Positions 17,154 through 26,226 of a stretch of 64,000 nucleotides of DNA are shown in pieces. Origin of the DNA: Chryseobacterium sp. ZHDP1 (GTDB lineage: Bacteria; Bacteroidota; Bacteroidia; Flavobacteriales; Weeksellaceae); assembly GCF_018603435.1 (NCBI RefSeq), contig NZ_CP075682.1, positions 2,604,001 through 2,668,000 of the forward strand, written 5' to 3'. The notes under the pieces were generated by a model, which saw only the letters and a list, made by a program, of their open reading frames with translations, was not told where the DNA came from and searched no databases. Positions within the stretch are counted from its first letter, which is position 1, and each line of letters begins with the position of its first letter. Position numbers and translations under genes: made by a program.

Positions 17154-17822
17154 TTAATAATCGTCGTCTACGACGGCTGGTTTTGCTAATTTTTCACTAA
17201 CGTTATTTGCAAATATTTGAAATGAATACTTAGTCACGTTGATTGCTTCTTCTACATTTTCGATTCTTTTTCCGTTGACGATAACATAAGAATCTTTATA
17301 TCCTGTAGAATCTGAAGCTTTAGAGGAATTATAGACATACTTCGGTTTTCTTTCTTTCTTCAGCCTTCCTCTTTTGGGTAAAATTTCATCCAGATAATCT
17401 TTGTCGGCAACCGGATTTTCCTGAAGTACAGAATCTTTTTTTGCTCCGGAAACTGAATCATTCGGCAGATTTACCGCGACCTGTTCCGTATGTTCACTAT
17501 TTTCCTTGATAAAATTATCTTTTTGCTTTTTTATCTGATTTTCAACTATCTGAGCCTGATTTTCTACATCTGAATTTTGAGTATATTTAAATATCAAACC
17601 AACACTCAAAAGCAAAACTACACTTGCAGCCATCCAGAACCATTTCGGGAACGATGGTTTTGTTTTCGTATCAATCGGGATAACCGGTGTTTCATTTTCC
17701 TGATTATCCTCTTCTTTTCCTTGTGCTTTTTTCAGAAAGTCATCAAAATCCCAGTTTATTTTTTCTTCCTTTAAATTATGGAAGATTTCTTCGTATTTAT
17801 CTTGAAATTTTTCGTTGCTCAT
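17154..17822 (-). CDS. Single-pass membrane protein, probable anti-sigma factor
   Basis: 222 residues. An acidic/helical cytoplasmic N-terminus (MSNEKFQDKYEEIFHNLKEEKINWDFDDFLKKA) is followed by one TM helix near 62-80 (WFWMAASVVLLLSVGLIF) and a charged periplasmic part with a Lys/Arg-rich section (LPKRGRLKKERKPKYVYN). The start overlaps the ECF sigma gene by 26 bp, the usual arrangement of sigma and anti-sigma pairs. There is no HxxxCxxC zinc motif, so the anti-sigma role rests on context and topology only. Confidence 0.8.
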   Translation of the reverse strand: MSNEKFQDKYEEIFHNLKEEKINWDFDDFLKKAQGKEEDNQENETPVIPIDTKTKPSFPKWFWMAASVVLLLSVGLIFKYTQNSDVENQAQIVENQIKKQKDNFIKENSEHTEQVAVNLPNDSVSGAKKDSVLQENPVADKDYLDEILPKRGRLKKERKPKYVYNSSKASDSTGYKDSYVIVNGKRIENVEEAINVTKYSFQIFANNVSEKLAKPAVVDDDY

Positions 17823-18306
17823 AGCTCGTCAATTGTGAAATTTGTTCTTTTACTTTTTGTCTTGCCCGCATAAGATTCACTCTTACTGCATTTTCCTCCA
17901 TTTCCAGCATTTCGCCGATTTCCGAGACTTCATATTCTTCTACATCTTTCAAATGAATTACCATTTTCTGTTTCTCCGGAAGCTGATTAATGAAACCGAT
18001 AATGTGTTCCTTTAAATTATTGACTTCCATACTGTAAAGCTCGGAACGGTGTAGCTGCATATCTGCAAATCCTAACTTTACATCGTGATGCTTCAGTCTG
18101 TTAAGGCATTCATTCCGGACCGATTTCAGGGCATATGATTTTAAATTCCCAAACTGCTCCAGCTCATCTTTCTTCTGCCAGAATTTAATCATAAGATCCT
18201 GCACCACGTCTTCTGCTTCATCACTGCTCATGACAAACCTTTTCGCAAAGCGATACATCTCATCTTTGAGAATGAATACCGTACTTCTGAAAGTTTCTTG
18301 AGTCAT
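17797..18306 (-). CDS. ECF-type sigma-70 family RNA polymerase sigma factor
   Basis: 169 residues. Region 2 (DEAEDVVQDLMIKFWQ, then LKSYALKSVRNECLNRLKHH) and region 4 (LPEKQKMVIHLKDVEEYEVSEIGEMLEMEENAVRVNLMRARQKV) are both clear, with no region 3, as in ECF factors. It probably controls the overlapping membrane protein gene and the DUF4252 genes behind it. Which stimulus it answers cannot be read from the sequence. Confidence 0.95.
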   Translation of the reverse strand: MTQETFRSTVFILKDEMYRFAKRFVMSSDEAEDVVQDLMIKFWQKKDELEQFGNLKSYALKSVRNECLNRLKHHDVKLGFADMQLHRSELYSMEVNNLKEHIIGFINQLPEKQKMVIHLKDVEEYEVSEIGEMLEMEENAVRVNLMRARQKVKEQISQLTSYEQRKISR

Positions 18307-18366
18307 AAGTTTTGTTTCTATAAGTAAGACAACCGGATTTTACATTTTATTACATTAAAAATAAAA

Positions 18367-18390
18367 AAACTTCAAAAAAATTTGAAGTTT
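18367..18390 (-). terminator. Terminator after the GlmU-like gene
   Basis: AAACTTCAAA / TTTGAAGTTT stem with an A4 loop; on the minus strand a T-run follows. It separates the GlmU-like gene from the sigma factor gene. Confidence 0.75.
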
Positions 18391-18405
18391 CCTTTATTGA
18401 TCGTA

Positions 18406-19566
18406 TTAATACGCATCAAAAATATGTTTAAAAATAGCCTTATCTTCATCGGTTAAAGGCACTTTTCTTCTTGCCATTGCCCGTTCTGCTACTTCGTAGG
18501 CTTTGTCTAATTTAAATTTCTCATCGCCTTTAAAACCGCCCCACGAAAAACTTTCCACCAGATTCGGCGGGAAACCCTCTTTGAAAATATTGGAAGCAAC
18601 TCCAACTACAGTTCCTGTATTTAGTTGTGTATTGATCGCTGTTTTAGAATGATCTCCCATAATTAAACCGGCAAACTGCAATCCTGTATCTTCAAAAGAT
18701 TTTGTTCTGTAGTTCCACAATTTTACAGGAGCGTAATTATTTTTAAGATTGGAAGAATTGGTATCTGCTCCCAGATTACACCATTCTCCGATCACTGAAT
18801 TTCCGACAAAACCATCATGACCTTTATTGGAATATCCAAAAATAATAATATTGCTGACTTCTCCGCCAACTTTACAATGAGGACCAATTGTCGTTGCCCC
18901 ATAAATTTTTGCACCTAAATTAAACTTAGACTCTTCACAAAGCGCAATCGGGCCCCGAAGATTACAGCCTTCCATCACCTCAGCATTTTGCCCGATATAG
19001 ATCTTGCCTGTTTTTGTATTGATGGTTGAAAATTCAATTTGTGCTCCTTCTTCTATAAACAGATCTTCTTTATTCCCTAAAAATCCATTGGTTGAAGAAA
19101 GTTCCTGAGAAACTCTGCCTTTCGTAAGCAATGCAAAATCGAAATCTATAGCTTCTTTATTATAAGTAAAAAGATCTGTAGGTTTTTTAAAGAAAATAAG
19201 TTCTTCCTTAATGTCCGTCATTTTTTCGATCTGGTGCAGAGAAAAACCATCCATATTGATTTTTGCAGCGACCAATTCGTCTTCATAAACCAATGCTTCT
19301 CCCTGTTTCAGATCTTTGATCTGCTGAATCACATTTTCTGTCGGTAAAAAATTCGTTACCAGAAAAAGACTTTCTTTTTTTGCTGGTTCTGGAAATTTTC
19401 CCTGCAGATACATTTCCGTGAAGAAAGAAATCTCGGTGTTTTCTAAAATTTTCTGCCATCTTTCAGAGAAAGTAAGGATTCCGCATCGCATTTCTGCAAC
19501 GGGACGTGTAAAAGTAAGCGGAAGAAAATCTTCCCAATATTGTGCATCTGAAAATACTAATTGCAT
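18406..19566 (-). CDS. GlmU-like putative sugar nucleotidyltransferase/acyltransferase
   Basis: 386 residues. The N-terminal part (LVFSDAQYWEDFLPLTFTRPVAEMRCGILTF) and the later left-handed beta-helix repeats (IYIGQNAEVMEGCNLRGPIALCEESKFNLGAKIYGATTIGPHCKVGG, then GNSVIGEWCNLGADTNSSNLKNNYAP) match the alternative GlmU-like family of Bacteroidota. This family is thought to supply UDP-GlcNAc for cell-wall synthesis. A classical GlmU N-terminal GxGTRM loop is absent, as usual in this family. A -7-like TATTTTTG sits at 19607-19614. Confidence 0.85.
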   Translation of the reverse strand: MQLVFSDAQYWEDFLPLTFTRPVAEMRCGILTFSERWQKILENTEISFFTEMYLQGKFPEPAKKESLFLVTNFLPTENVIQQIKDLKQGEALVYEDELVAAKINMDGFSLHQIEKMTDIKEELIFFKKPTDLFTYNKEAIDFDFALLTKGRVSQELSSTNGFLGNKEDLFIEEGAQIEFSTINTKTGKIYIGQNAEVMEGCNLRGPIALCEESKFNLGAKIYGATTIGPHCKVGGEVSNIIIFGYSNKGHDGFVGNSVIGEWCNLGADTNSSNLKNNYAPVKLWNYRTKSFEDTGLQFAGLIMGDHSKTAINTQLNTGTVVGVASNIFKEGFPPNLVESFSWGGFKGDEKFKLDKAYEVAERAMARRKVPLTDEDKAIFKHIFDAY

Positions 19567-19620
19567 CGTTCAGTTTTTAGTTTAAAATGAATGTTTAACG
19601 TCTAAACAAAAATACAATAA

Positions 19621-19649
19621 AAAAGTCCTCCGGAAACCGAAAGACTTTT
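19621..19649 (-). terminator. Terminator after rpmE2
   Basis: AAAAGTC...CGG AAA CCG...GACTTTT hairpin with a symmetrical internal loop, followed on the minus strand by T-rich sequence. Confidence 0.75.
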
Positions 19650-19671
19650 AAATATTATGATCACAAAAAAA

Positions 19672-19923
19672 TTACTTAGCGAATTTTTTGTATTTGTTCA
19701 TGAACTTATCAACTCTACCTGCAGTGTCAACTAACTTCACTTTACCAGTGTAGAAAGGGTGAGAAGTTGAAGAGATCTCCATTTTGATCAATGGGTATTC
19801 TTGTCCTTCGTACTCGATAGTATCTTTTGTTTCTGCAGTAGACTTGCAAAGAAACACCTCGTCGTTACTCATATCTTTGAAAACAACAAGTCTATAATTT
19901 TCTGGGTGGATTCCGTTTTTCAT
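19672..19923 (-). CDS. rpmE2: 50S ribosomal protein L31, type B
   Basis: 83 residues. [21 protein letters not shown]...FLCKSTAET and [31 protein letters not shown] are the L31 signature. It lacks the CxxC zinc motif of the A-type, so it is the zinc-free B paralogue, which is the usual L31 of this group. It has a full consensus promoter at 19995-20025 and its own terminator. Confidence 0.97.
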   Translation of the reverse strand: MKNGIHPENYRLVVFKDMSNDEVFLCKSTAETKDTIEYEGQEYPLIKMEISSTSHPFYTGKVKLVDTAGRVDKFMNKYKKFAK

Positions 19924-19994
19924 AATACAATTTTTAAAAAATTAAAGTTTGCTTTCGAAATAGTAATGGATATTTCTCTGCTAATTTTAGGGTG

Positions 19995-20025
19995 CAAAAA
20001 TACAATAATTTTTTAAAATTACAAA
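19995..20025 (-). promoter_or_regulatory. Consensus promoter of rpmE2
   Basis: On the minus strand TTTG (20022-20025), 19-bp spacer, TATTTTTG (19995-20002): an exact Bacteroidota sigma-A promoter. The leader would be about 65 nt. Confidence 0.75.
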
Positions 20026-20105
20026 TAGACAATCAATATTTTTTTCTTCATAAGAAATTCAAAGTATTTTCGTTAAATTTGAAATCTATTTAAACTTTAA
20101 TTTCG

Positions 20106-21518
20106 ATGAAATTCAAATTATTACTGGCTTTTTCTTTCTGGATGCTTGTTATGGCTGTATCTTGTAATAAGGACGACATCAGTTTCGACGCTCCTTCTCA
20201 GGAACTAAGCTTTTCCAAAGACACGGTTTTCTGCGATACGGTTTATCATCAGGTTCGTTCAGAAACATATGCGGTAAAAGTATATAATAATGAAGACAAA
20301 GATATTCTGATCCCTCGAATTCACCTTCAAAAAGGGGCTACTTCTCTGTATAAGATCAATGTGGACGGAAAACCGGGATATGATTTTAAGGATGTCCCGT
20401 TAAGAAAAAAAGACAGTCTGTATATTTTCGTTGAAATTGCACCGGAAGCGAGCGGTCCTGAAGCGATTGCCGAAGATAAGATATTATTCCAGAGTCCTGT
20501 AGGACAACAACAGGTTGTATTGTTCTCTGTGGTTCAGGATGCGGAATTTTTTATAAAAACACCTACGAATCCGAATATTATTACTTCCGATGCAACATGG
20601 AATAACAATAAAGCTAAAATTATCTACGGAGATTTGACGATTGACCAGAATGTTATTCTGAATATTCAACAGGGAACAAAAGTCTATTTTCACAAAAACA
20701 GCGGAATGAAAGTACTTTCGGGAGCCACACTGAATATTAACGGTACTTTAGCCAACAATGTTACACTTCGCGGAGACAGAAATGATCCTGCCTACGATAC
20801 AATTCCTAAAAACTGGAATTCTATTAAAATGGAAGCAGGTTCCACCCTTAATATGAATTATGCAAGGCTCTTCGGAGGAACAAAAGGTCTTGACATGAAA
20901 CAGACCAGTGCCAATATCAGCAATTCTTTTATCCACACCTTTCAGGAATATGGAATTTATGCCGTTGCTTCTACAATTACTGCAAAAAATCTTGTGATGA
21001 ATAATTGCGGAGAATCTGCGGTAGGAATCTTCAAGGGAGGAACGCATAACTTTACCCACTGTACGATTGCCAATTATTCGGATCTTCTGCATTCTTATAA
21101 CCGAAACGGAATCTTAGCCGCTAATGAATGGACGAATACATCCGGAGTGAAAGAATACGGAGCACTGATCTTTAATTTAAGAAACAGCATCGTGTATTCC
21201 GACCGTGACAATTCTGTTAATTTTGAACAGACTCCGCCGAATTTATTTAATTTTACCATTCAGAACTGTCTCATTAAATATTCCGGAACTTCGGAAGCCG
21301 GTTTTGATTTTAATACAAGTCCGGGAGTTATTCAGTCTCTTAAAAATTTGGATCCGCTGTTTGTTAATTATTTCGCAGCCAAGATGAACCTGAGGGTAAA
21401 ACAGAATTCTCCGGCAATCGGAAAAGGAAGTACAGCTGTTGCGGCAACTGTTCCAACAGATATAGCCAATGTTTCAAGAACTTCAAATCCTACAGTGGGA
21501 GCTTATCAATACTTTTAA
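20106..21518 (+). CDS. Lipoprotein with right-handed beta-helix
   Basis: 470 residues. The lipoprotein signal ends MLVMAVSCNKDD. An N-terminal domain (about 25-150, FCDTVYHQVRSETYAVKVYNNE...ILIPRIHLQ) looks like an Ig/beta-sandwich. It is followed by a parallel beta-helix (about 190-420) with repeated short strands (GTKVYFHKNSGMKVLSGATLNING, SIKMEAGSTLNMNYARLFGG, TIAN...NRNGILAANEW). The C-terminal SPAIGKGS...PTVGAYQYF is typical of such right-handed helices. It is probably a periplasmic or outer-membrane protein; no catalytic residues could be assigned. It is followed closely by two small genes. Confidence 0.85.
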   Translation: MKFKLLLAFSFWMLVMAVSCNKDDISFDAPSQELSFSKDTVFCDTVYHQVRSETYAVKVYNNEDKDILIPRIHLQKGATSLYKINVDGKPGYDFKDVPLRKKDSLYIFVEIAPEASGPEAIAEDKILFQSPVGQQQVVLFSVVQDAEFFIKTPTNPNIITSDATWNNNKAKIIYGDLTIDQNVILNIQQGTKVYFHKNSGMKVLSGATLNINGTLANNVTLRGDRNDPAYDTIPKNWNSIKMEAGSTLNMNYARLFGGTKGLDMKQTSANISNSFIHTFQEYGIYAVASTITAKNLVMNNCGESAVGIFKGGTHNFTHCTIANYSDLLHSYNRNGILAANEWTNTSGVKEYGALIFNLRNSIVYSDRDNSVNFEQTPPNLFNFTIQNCLIKYSGTSEAGFDFNTSPGVIQSLKNLDPLFVNYFAAKMNLRVKQNSPAIGKGSTAVAATVPTDIANVSRTSNPTVGAYQYF

Positions 21519-21521
21519 AAA

Positions 21522-21713
21522 ATGGATTTTGATATTGTAAAAATCGGGGCTTTTGCCGTTTTAATTATTGTGTATCTCACGGTAAGAAAGCTTCTGAAAA
21601 GATTTGCAGATTTTACTGCGAACATCGGAGATTCTGCCTATCATGAAGAAGAAATAAAAACACTGGAAGAAAAAATAGTTGCATTAGAAGAAAAGATCAA
21701 TAACAAACCATAA
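21522..21713 (+). CDS. Small membrane-anchored coiled-coil protein
   Basis: 63 residues: an N-terminal TM helix (IVKIGAFAVLIIVYLTV), a short basic segment (RKLLKRF) and a C-terminal acidic coiled coil (EEEIKTLEEKIVALEEKINN). It starts 3 bp after the beta-helix gene and ends one base before the MazG-like ATG, so it is part of a three-gene operon. The function is unknown. Confidence 0.75.
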   Translation: MDFDIVKIGAFAVLIIVYLTVRKLLKRFADFTANIGDSAYHEEEIKTLEEKIVALEEKINNKP

Positions 21714-22040
21714 ATGGAAATTACACATCTGCAGCAGCAAGTTGACGAATGGATTAAGACCATTGGCGTTCGTTATTTCAATGAATTGACCAATATGGCA
21801 ATGTTGACGGAAGAAGTAGGCGAAGTGGCGAGAATCATCGCCAGAAGATATGGAGAACAAAGCGAGAAGGAAAGCGACAAAAGTAAAGATTTGGGCGAGG
21901 AACTGGCAGATGTTTTGTTTGTAACGTTATGTCTGGCCAATCAGACCGGAGTTAATCTGCAGGAAGCTTTTGATAGAAAAATGAAGATCAAGACGGATCG
22001 CGACAAGGACCGCCATCAGAATAATGAAAAATTAAAATAG
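21714..22040 (+). CDS. MazG-like nucleotide pyrophosphohydrolase
   Basis: 108 residues. The all-alpha NTP-PPase fold is shown by MLTEEVGEVARIIARRYGE (ExxE) and LGEELADVLFVTLCLANQTG (ExxD), the metal-binding residues that hydrolyse (d)NTPs to NMP and PPi. Size and sequence match short MazG-like enzymes of Bacteroidota that may clean up non-canonical nucleotides. Last gene of the operon; a repeat element follows. Confidence 0.92.
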   Translation: MEITHLQQQVDEWIKTIGVRYFNELTNMAMLTEEVGEVARIIARRYGEQSEKESDKSKDLGEELADVLFVTLCLANQTGVNLQEAFDRKMKIKTDRDKDRHQNNEKLK

Positions 22041-22122
22041 CCGGATGCCGGAAGTTGGAAGCCGGAAGTTTTTAAACTAAACTTTTCACCTCCATCTTCC
22101 AGCTTCGGGCTTTCAACTTAGA
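22041..22122. repeat. Intergenic inverted repeat element
   Basis: Two arms of a recurrent GGAAG-type sequence: GGAAGTTGGAAGCCGGAAG on the left and CTTCCAGCTTCGGGCTTTC on the right, around an AT-rich centre. It looks like a short non-coding dispersed repeat between MazG and aroA. Confidence 0.5.
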
Positions 22123-22128
22123 AGAATA

Positions 22129-23358
22129 ATGAAGAAGCTAGAAAAATCAAAATTACAGGAAAACAAAACCATACAGATCAGCGGTTCGAAAAGTATTTCG
22201 AATCGTTTGTTGATTTTAGAAAGTCTGTTTAAAAATATAGAAATCGGGAATTTATCGAATTCTCAGGACACACAACTTCTGAAAAAAGCTCTGTCTGAAG
22301 ATTCGGAAATTGTGGATATTCATCATGCGGGAACGGCGATGCGTTTTCTTACGTCCTATTATTCTATTCAGGAAGGAAAGACAACAATTCTTACGGGTTC
22401 CAAGAGAATGAAAGAAAGACCGATCAAAAATCTGGTTACTGCTCTGCAAAATCTGGGTGTAGAAATTGAGTATCTGGAAAATGAAGGATTTCCGCCTCTT
22501 AAAATTCACGGAAGAAAAATTACGGAGACCAAAGTGGATGTTCCGGCGGATATTTCCAGCCAGTTCATCACCTCTCTTCTTCTGATTGCCGGAAAACTGG
22601 AAAACGGACTGGAAATAAATTTAGTCGGTAAAGTGACTTCACGGTCTTATATTGAAATGACGCTCAACATTTTAACCCGATTCGGAATTAAAAGCAGCTT
22701 CATCGGAAATACGATCAAAGTTGAAAAATTTGATGTGAATAGTCAATCGTCAATTATCAATTATGAAGTCGAAAGCGACTGGAGTTCGGCATCTTACTTC
22801 TACTCTTTTGCTGCGTTGGGAAGAACAACCATTCATCTGAAAAGCTTTTACAAAGAATCTACACAGGGAGACTCGGCAATTGTAAAGATTTATGAAGAAT
22901 TTTTCGGAATTAAAACGACTTTCACGGAACAGGAGCATAAACTCACGCTTAAGCCAATTGAAGGTTTTCAGTTTCCCGAAAAGATCGTTCTGGATATGAA
23001 TAATTGTCCGGACATTGCCCAAACGCTTTGTGTAACTGCAGCAGCCCTGAAAATTCCTTTTGAAATTTCAGGATTGGAAACTTTGCGTGTAAAAGAAACC
23101 GATCGTCTTTTAGCTTTACATAATGAACTGAAAAAGCTGGGTACGGAAACAGAATTTACAGATTTGACGATTAAATCCATTAGCTTCAACGAACCTCAGG
23201 AAAATATTTCCATTGCAACGTATCAGGATCACAGAATGGCGATGAGCTTTGCTCCATTTTGCCTGATCAAAGAATTAAATATTGAAGAGGAAGATGTTGT
23301 GGAGAAATCGTATCCGATGTTTTGGGAGGATTTGGAAAATTTATTAATTAAAGAATAA
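22129..23358 (+). CDS. aroA: 3-phosphoshikimate 1-carboxyvinyltransferase (EPSP synthase)
   Basis: 409 residues, full length. It makes EPSP from shikimate-3-phosphate and PEP in the shikimate pathway. Signature segments are all visible: SGSKSISNRLLILESL near 18-33, HHAGTAMRFLTSYY near 64, SSQFITSLLL near 142, DWSSASYFYSFAALG near 217, DMNNCPDIAQTL near 288, LRVKETDRLLAL near 318 and YQDHRMAMSFAP near 364. The glycine-rich region near residue 60-70 is the shorter Bacteroidota form. The downstream MITE-like repeat separates it from the SDR gene. Confidence 0.97.
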   Translation: MKKLEKSKLQENKTIQISGSKSISNRLLILESLFKNIEIGNLSNSQDTQLLKKALSEDSEIVDIHHAGTAMRFLTSYYSIQEGKTTILTGSKRMKERPIKNLVTALQNLGVEIEYLENEGFPPLKIHGRKITETKVDVPADISSQFITSLLLIAGKLENGLEINLVGKVTSRSYIEMTLNILTRFGIKSSFIGNTIKVEKFDVNSQSSIINYEVESDWSSASYFYSFAALGRTTIHLKSFYKESTQGDSAIVKIYEEFFGIKTTFTEQEHKLTLKPIEGFQFPEKIVLDMNNCPDIAQTLCVTAAALKIPFEISGLETLRVKETDRLLALHNELKKLGTETEFTDLTIKSISFNEPQENISIATYQDHRMAMSFAPFCLIKELNIEEEDVVEKSYPMFWEDLENLLIKE

Positions 23359-23383
23359 TATTTACACATAATATCAATTTATA

Positions 23384-23455
23384 GTTGTCATTTTGACGAA
23401 AGAGAAATCTAAAAACAGATTCTTCATTCCACTGAGTTTCATTCAGAATGACAAC
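23384..23455. repeat. MITE/REP-like element with terminal inverted repeats
   Basis: 72 bp with near-perfect ends: GTTGTCATTTTGA at the left and TCAGAATGACAAC at the right (one mismatch in 13). The centre has no coding content. The element provides an in-frame ATG at 23448 that would wrongly extend the next gene. Confidence 0.65.
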
Positions 23456-23480
23456 AGAGTTTAAATTTACATACAATCAG

Positions 23481-24281
23481 ATGTCACAACATAAAACCAT
23501 CATCATCACCGGAACTTCCTCAGGAATTGGTTTCGTGTTAGCAGAATATTTCGGGAAGAAGGGTCATAAAGTTTATGGCTTAAGCAGAAAACACACCGAA
23601 AGTCAGTATTTTAAATCAATTCCCACTGATGTTACGGATAATGAAGCCGTACAAAATGCGATTGCTGAAGTTTTGAAAACAGAAAACATAATTGACGTTC
23701 TCATCAACAATGCCGGAATGGGAATGGTAGGAGCTGTGGAAGATTCTTCAAAAGAAGATATTTTGAAACTGTTTAATCTGAATTTGGTCGGAGCTGTACA
23801 AATGATGAGCGCTGTAATGCCGAAAATGCGTGAAAACAAATTCGGGCAGATCATCAATGTTTCCAGTATAGGAAGTGAAATGGGACTTCCTTTCCGCGGA
23901 TTTTATTCGGCTTCAAAATCGGCTTTGGATAAAGTAACGGAAGCGATGAGATACGAAGTTTATCCTTGGAATGTAAATGTCTGCTCGCTTCATTTAGGAG
24001 ATATTAAAACCAATATCGCAGAAAACAGAGTGAGAACAAAAGTTTCAGAACCTTATAAAAATGTTTTCGAGAAAGTATACGCTTTAATGAATTCTCACGT
24101 GGGTGACGGAACAGAACCTCTGGAAGTGGCAGAATATATAGATCAGCTTTTAAGCAAAAATAAATGGAAAGCACATTATTATTTTGGTAAATTCGGACAG
24201 AAAATCGGAGTTCCGTTAAAATGGATTCTTCCGCAGGGAACTTACGAAAATTTGATGAAGAAATACAATAAACTGGCTTAG
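23481..24281 (+). CDS. SDR family oxidoreductase
   Basis: About 266 residues. Classical short-chain dehydrogenase: TGTSSGIG cofactor motif, NNAG near residue 80, catalytic Ser in NVSSIGSEMG and YSASK (Tyr, Lys). The start ATG at 23481 is chosen because the longer one at 23448 lies inside the repeat element. LHLGDIKTNIAENR after the active site is typical. The substrate is not predictable. Confidence 0.92.
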   Translation: MSQHKTIIITGTSSGIGFVLAEYFGKKGHKVYGLSRKHTESQYFKSIPTDVTDNEAVQNAIAEVLKTENIIDVLINNAGMGMVGAVEDSSKEDILKLFNLNLVGAVQMMSAVMPKMRENKFGQIINVSSIGSEMGLPFRGFYSASKSALDKVTEAMRYEVYPWNVNVCSLHLGDIKTNIAENRVRTKVSEPYKNVFEKVYALMNSHVGDGTEPLEVAEYIDQLLSKNKWKAHYYFGKFGQKIGVPLKWILPQGTYENLMKKYNKLA

Positions 24282-24621
24282 TTTCAGTTATTTTAAAAAA
24301 AATTAATCTAATGAATATTTAAAAAGTTGTTTGATTATCCGTCATTGATCATAATGCTTAATTTTAACGCAAAGATCGCTAAGATTCTTTTTATATACCA
24401 ACTGTTTTAAGTTCGCAAAGGTGCTTCGACAAGCTCAGCATAAACTATTCACTCAGCAAAGAACTCAAAGGTTTTTCAATGATGACAAATTACGGACAAT
24501 CATTAAAAGTTAAGATCATTCCTAAGAAAACTTATTCTATTATTCTAAATGTATAAAATTTAAGTTTAGCTTACTATTCTTAACTTCTTAAATAAAATCT
24601 TAATGGTTTAAAAATGTAACA
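24282..24621. repeat. Gene-free stretch with dispersed repeat sequence
   Basis: 340 bp without a gene. The central part (about 24364-24475) has phrases such as TTAACGCAAAGATCGCTAAG, GTTCGCAAAGG and GCTTCGACAAGCTCAGC, which look like dispersed intergenic repeats. The last 100 bp are AT-rich and may hold the promoter of the next gene. No RNA gene is recognised. Confidence 0.5.
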
Positions 24622-26226
24622 TTGAAATTAATTCTAAAAATATTTTTTGTACTGTTTTGCGTTTTTGTACAGGCGCAGAAGAAGCATTATTTCCTGATCG
24701 ACTCTGAAACCAAGGTGAAGAAAAAGGTAAAAGATTCCGCTTCAGCAGTGAAGTTTCTGGATTCCCTGGCTCAGACCAATTACTTTTTTACTCAGCTTAA
24801 AGAAGTCAGAAAAAAAGGTGACAGCACAGAAATATTTTACGATAAAGGGAAAAATTTTAATCAGACTTACGTTAATATTTCAGATTCTATTTCAGATAAA
24901 ACGAAGCTCCAGAAAGAGTTTTTTACCAAAAATTTAGATTCAACCAAAAAAAGCATCAACAAAAAGTATATTGATGAAGGTTTTGCATTCAGCAGAATAA
25001 AATCGAAATACAAAGGTCAGAAAAACGGTTATCCTGTTGTTGAAATAGATATTAACAAAAACAATAAAAGAACCATCGATAATTTCGTGGTAAAAGGCTA
25101 CACAAGCGTTCCCAAAAGATTCATTAAAAATCTTGAGAAAGAATTTAAAGGGAAAACCTACGACGATAAAAACCTGATTGCCATTAATAAATCATTTCAG
25201 AGTCATCAGTTTGTTGCTCTGGAGCGTCCTCCGCAAACGTTATTCACTAAAGATTCCACGAGCATCTACCTTTTCATGGAAAAGAAAAAAACCAACAGTT
25301 TTGACGGGGTCATTGGTTTCGGAAATGATAAAACAGACAAATTTACGCTGAACGGAACCCTGAATGTAAATTTCAGAAATATTTTCAACAGCTTCGAGCT
25401 TATCAATCTTTACTGGCAGAGAAATCCGGATAAAGGACAGACTTTTGATTTACAGACTGATATCCCCTATCTTTTCAAATCCAACGTTGGTCTCAATATG
25501 AAGGTGAATATTTTCCGTCAGGATTCTACTTTTGCCAATGTGAAGGCTCTTCCCGCATTTTATTATCATCTGAACTCCCGAAACAAACTGGGACTGAGAG
25601 GAACTTTCGAAAGTTCCAGCATCATCGATACGTTGTATGTTCAGGGTAAAGATTACAGCAAAAAGGGAATCGGAATCTGGTTTGAAATGGTAGAGCCTAC
25701 CGATATTGATCTTTTCCTTTACAAGACCAAAATAAACGCCGGATACGATTATTTAACGACCACTTATACCAAAGAAAATATACAATCTCCACAGAATCAG
25801 TTTTACTTCTTTGGAGAGCATAATTATCATATTAACGGAAATCATTTCCTCAACCTCAAGGCAGAAGGGGCTATGATGGATTCTAAAATTGACTTTTCTG
25901 CCAACGAATTGTACCGCTTCGGAGGCTGGAATTCCATGCGTGGTTTTAATGAAAATTCTCTTGCCGCAGATTTCTTTTATTACGGCAGTTTAGAGTACCG
26001 TTATCTCATCGGAAGTCAGGCCTTTTTTGATGTTTTCGGGCAGTACGGACAGCTCAATAATAAATCTCTGAATGTAAAGCCTAAACTCTACAGTGTGGGG
26101 CTGGGTTTTAATTTCTTTATTCCGATCGGGCTAATGAGCTTCCAGCTTTCCAATGGTAACGAGTTCGGAAATCCTTTTAAATTCAATGATATTAAAATCC
26201 ATTGGGGAATCCTGAGCAGATTTTAA
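24622..26226 (+). CDS. BamA/TamA-family outer membrane protein
   Basis: 534 residues from a TTG start; it gives an intact signal peptide (MKLILKIFFVLFCVFVQAQ), so TTG is probably correct. A coiled/helical segment (residues 20-130) is followed by a POTRA-like region (about 150-210, RTIDNFVVKGYTSVPKRFIKNLEKEFKGKTYDDKNLIAIN). From about 225 on there is a 16-strand-type beta-barrel ending in Phe (GILSRF). FGGWNSMRGFNENS corresponds to the conserved L6-loop RGF of the Omp85 superfamily. The short POTRA region is closer to TamA than to BamA, but the role is uncertain. Confidence 0.87.
   Translation: MKLILKIFFVLFCVFVQAQKKHYFLIDSETKVKKKVKDSASAVKFLDSLAQTNYFFTQLKEVRKKGDSTEIFYDKGKNFNQTYVNISDSISDKTKLQKEFFTKNLDSTKKSINKKYIDEGFAFSRIKSKYKGQKNGYPVVEIDINKNNKRTIDNFVVKGYTSVPKRFIKNLEKEFKGKTYDDKNLIAINKSFQSHQFVALERPPQTLFTKDSTSIYLFMEKKKTNSFDGVIGFGNDKTDKFTLNGTLNVNFRNIFNSFELINLYWQRNPDKGQTFDLQTDIPYLFKSNVGLNMKVNIFRQDSTFANVKALPAFYYHLNSRNKLGLRGTFESSSIIDTLYVQGKDYSKKGIGIWFEMVEPTDIDLFLYKTKINAGYDYLTTTYTKENIQSPQNQFYFFGEHNYHINGNHFLNLKAEGAMMDSKIDFSANELYRFGGWNSMRGFNENSLAADFFYYGSLEYRYLIGSQAFFDVFGQYGQLNNKSLNVKPKLYSVGLGFNFFIPIGLMSFQLSNGNEFGNPFKFNDIKIHWGILSRF

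Noticed and set aside
23448..23480. Longer start for the SDR gene
   Set aside because: The ATG lies within the right end of a repeat element; the conserved N-terminus begins at 23481.
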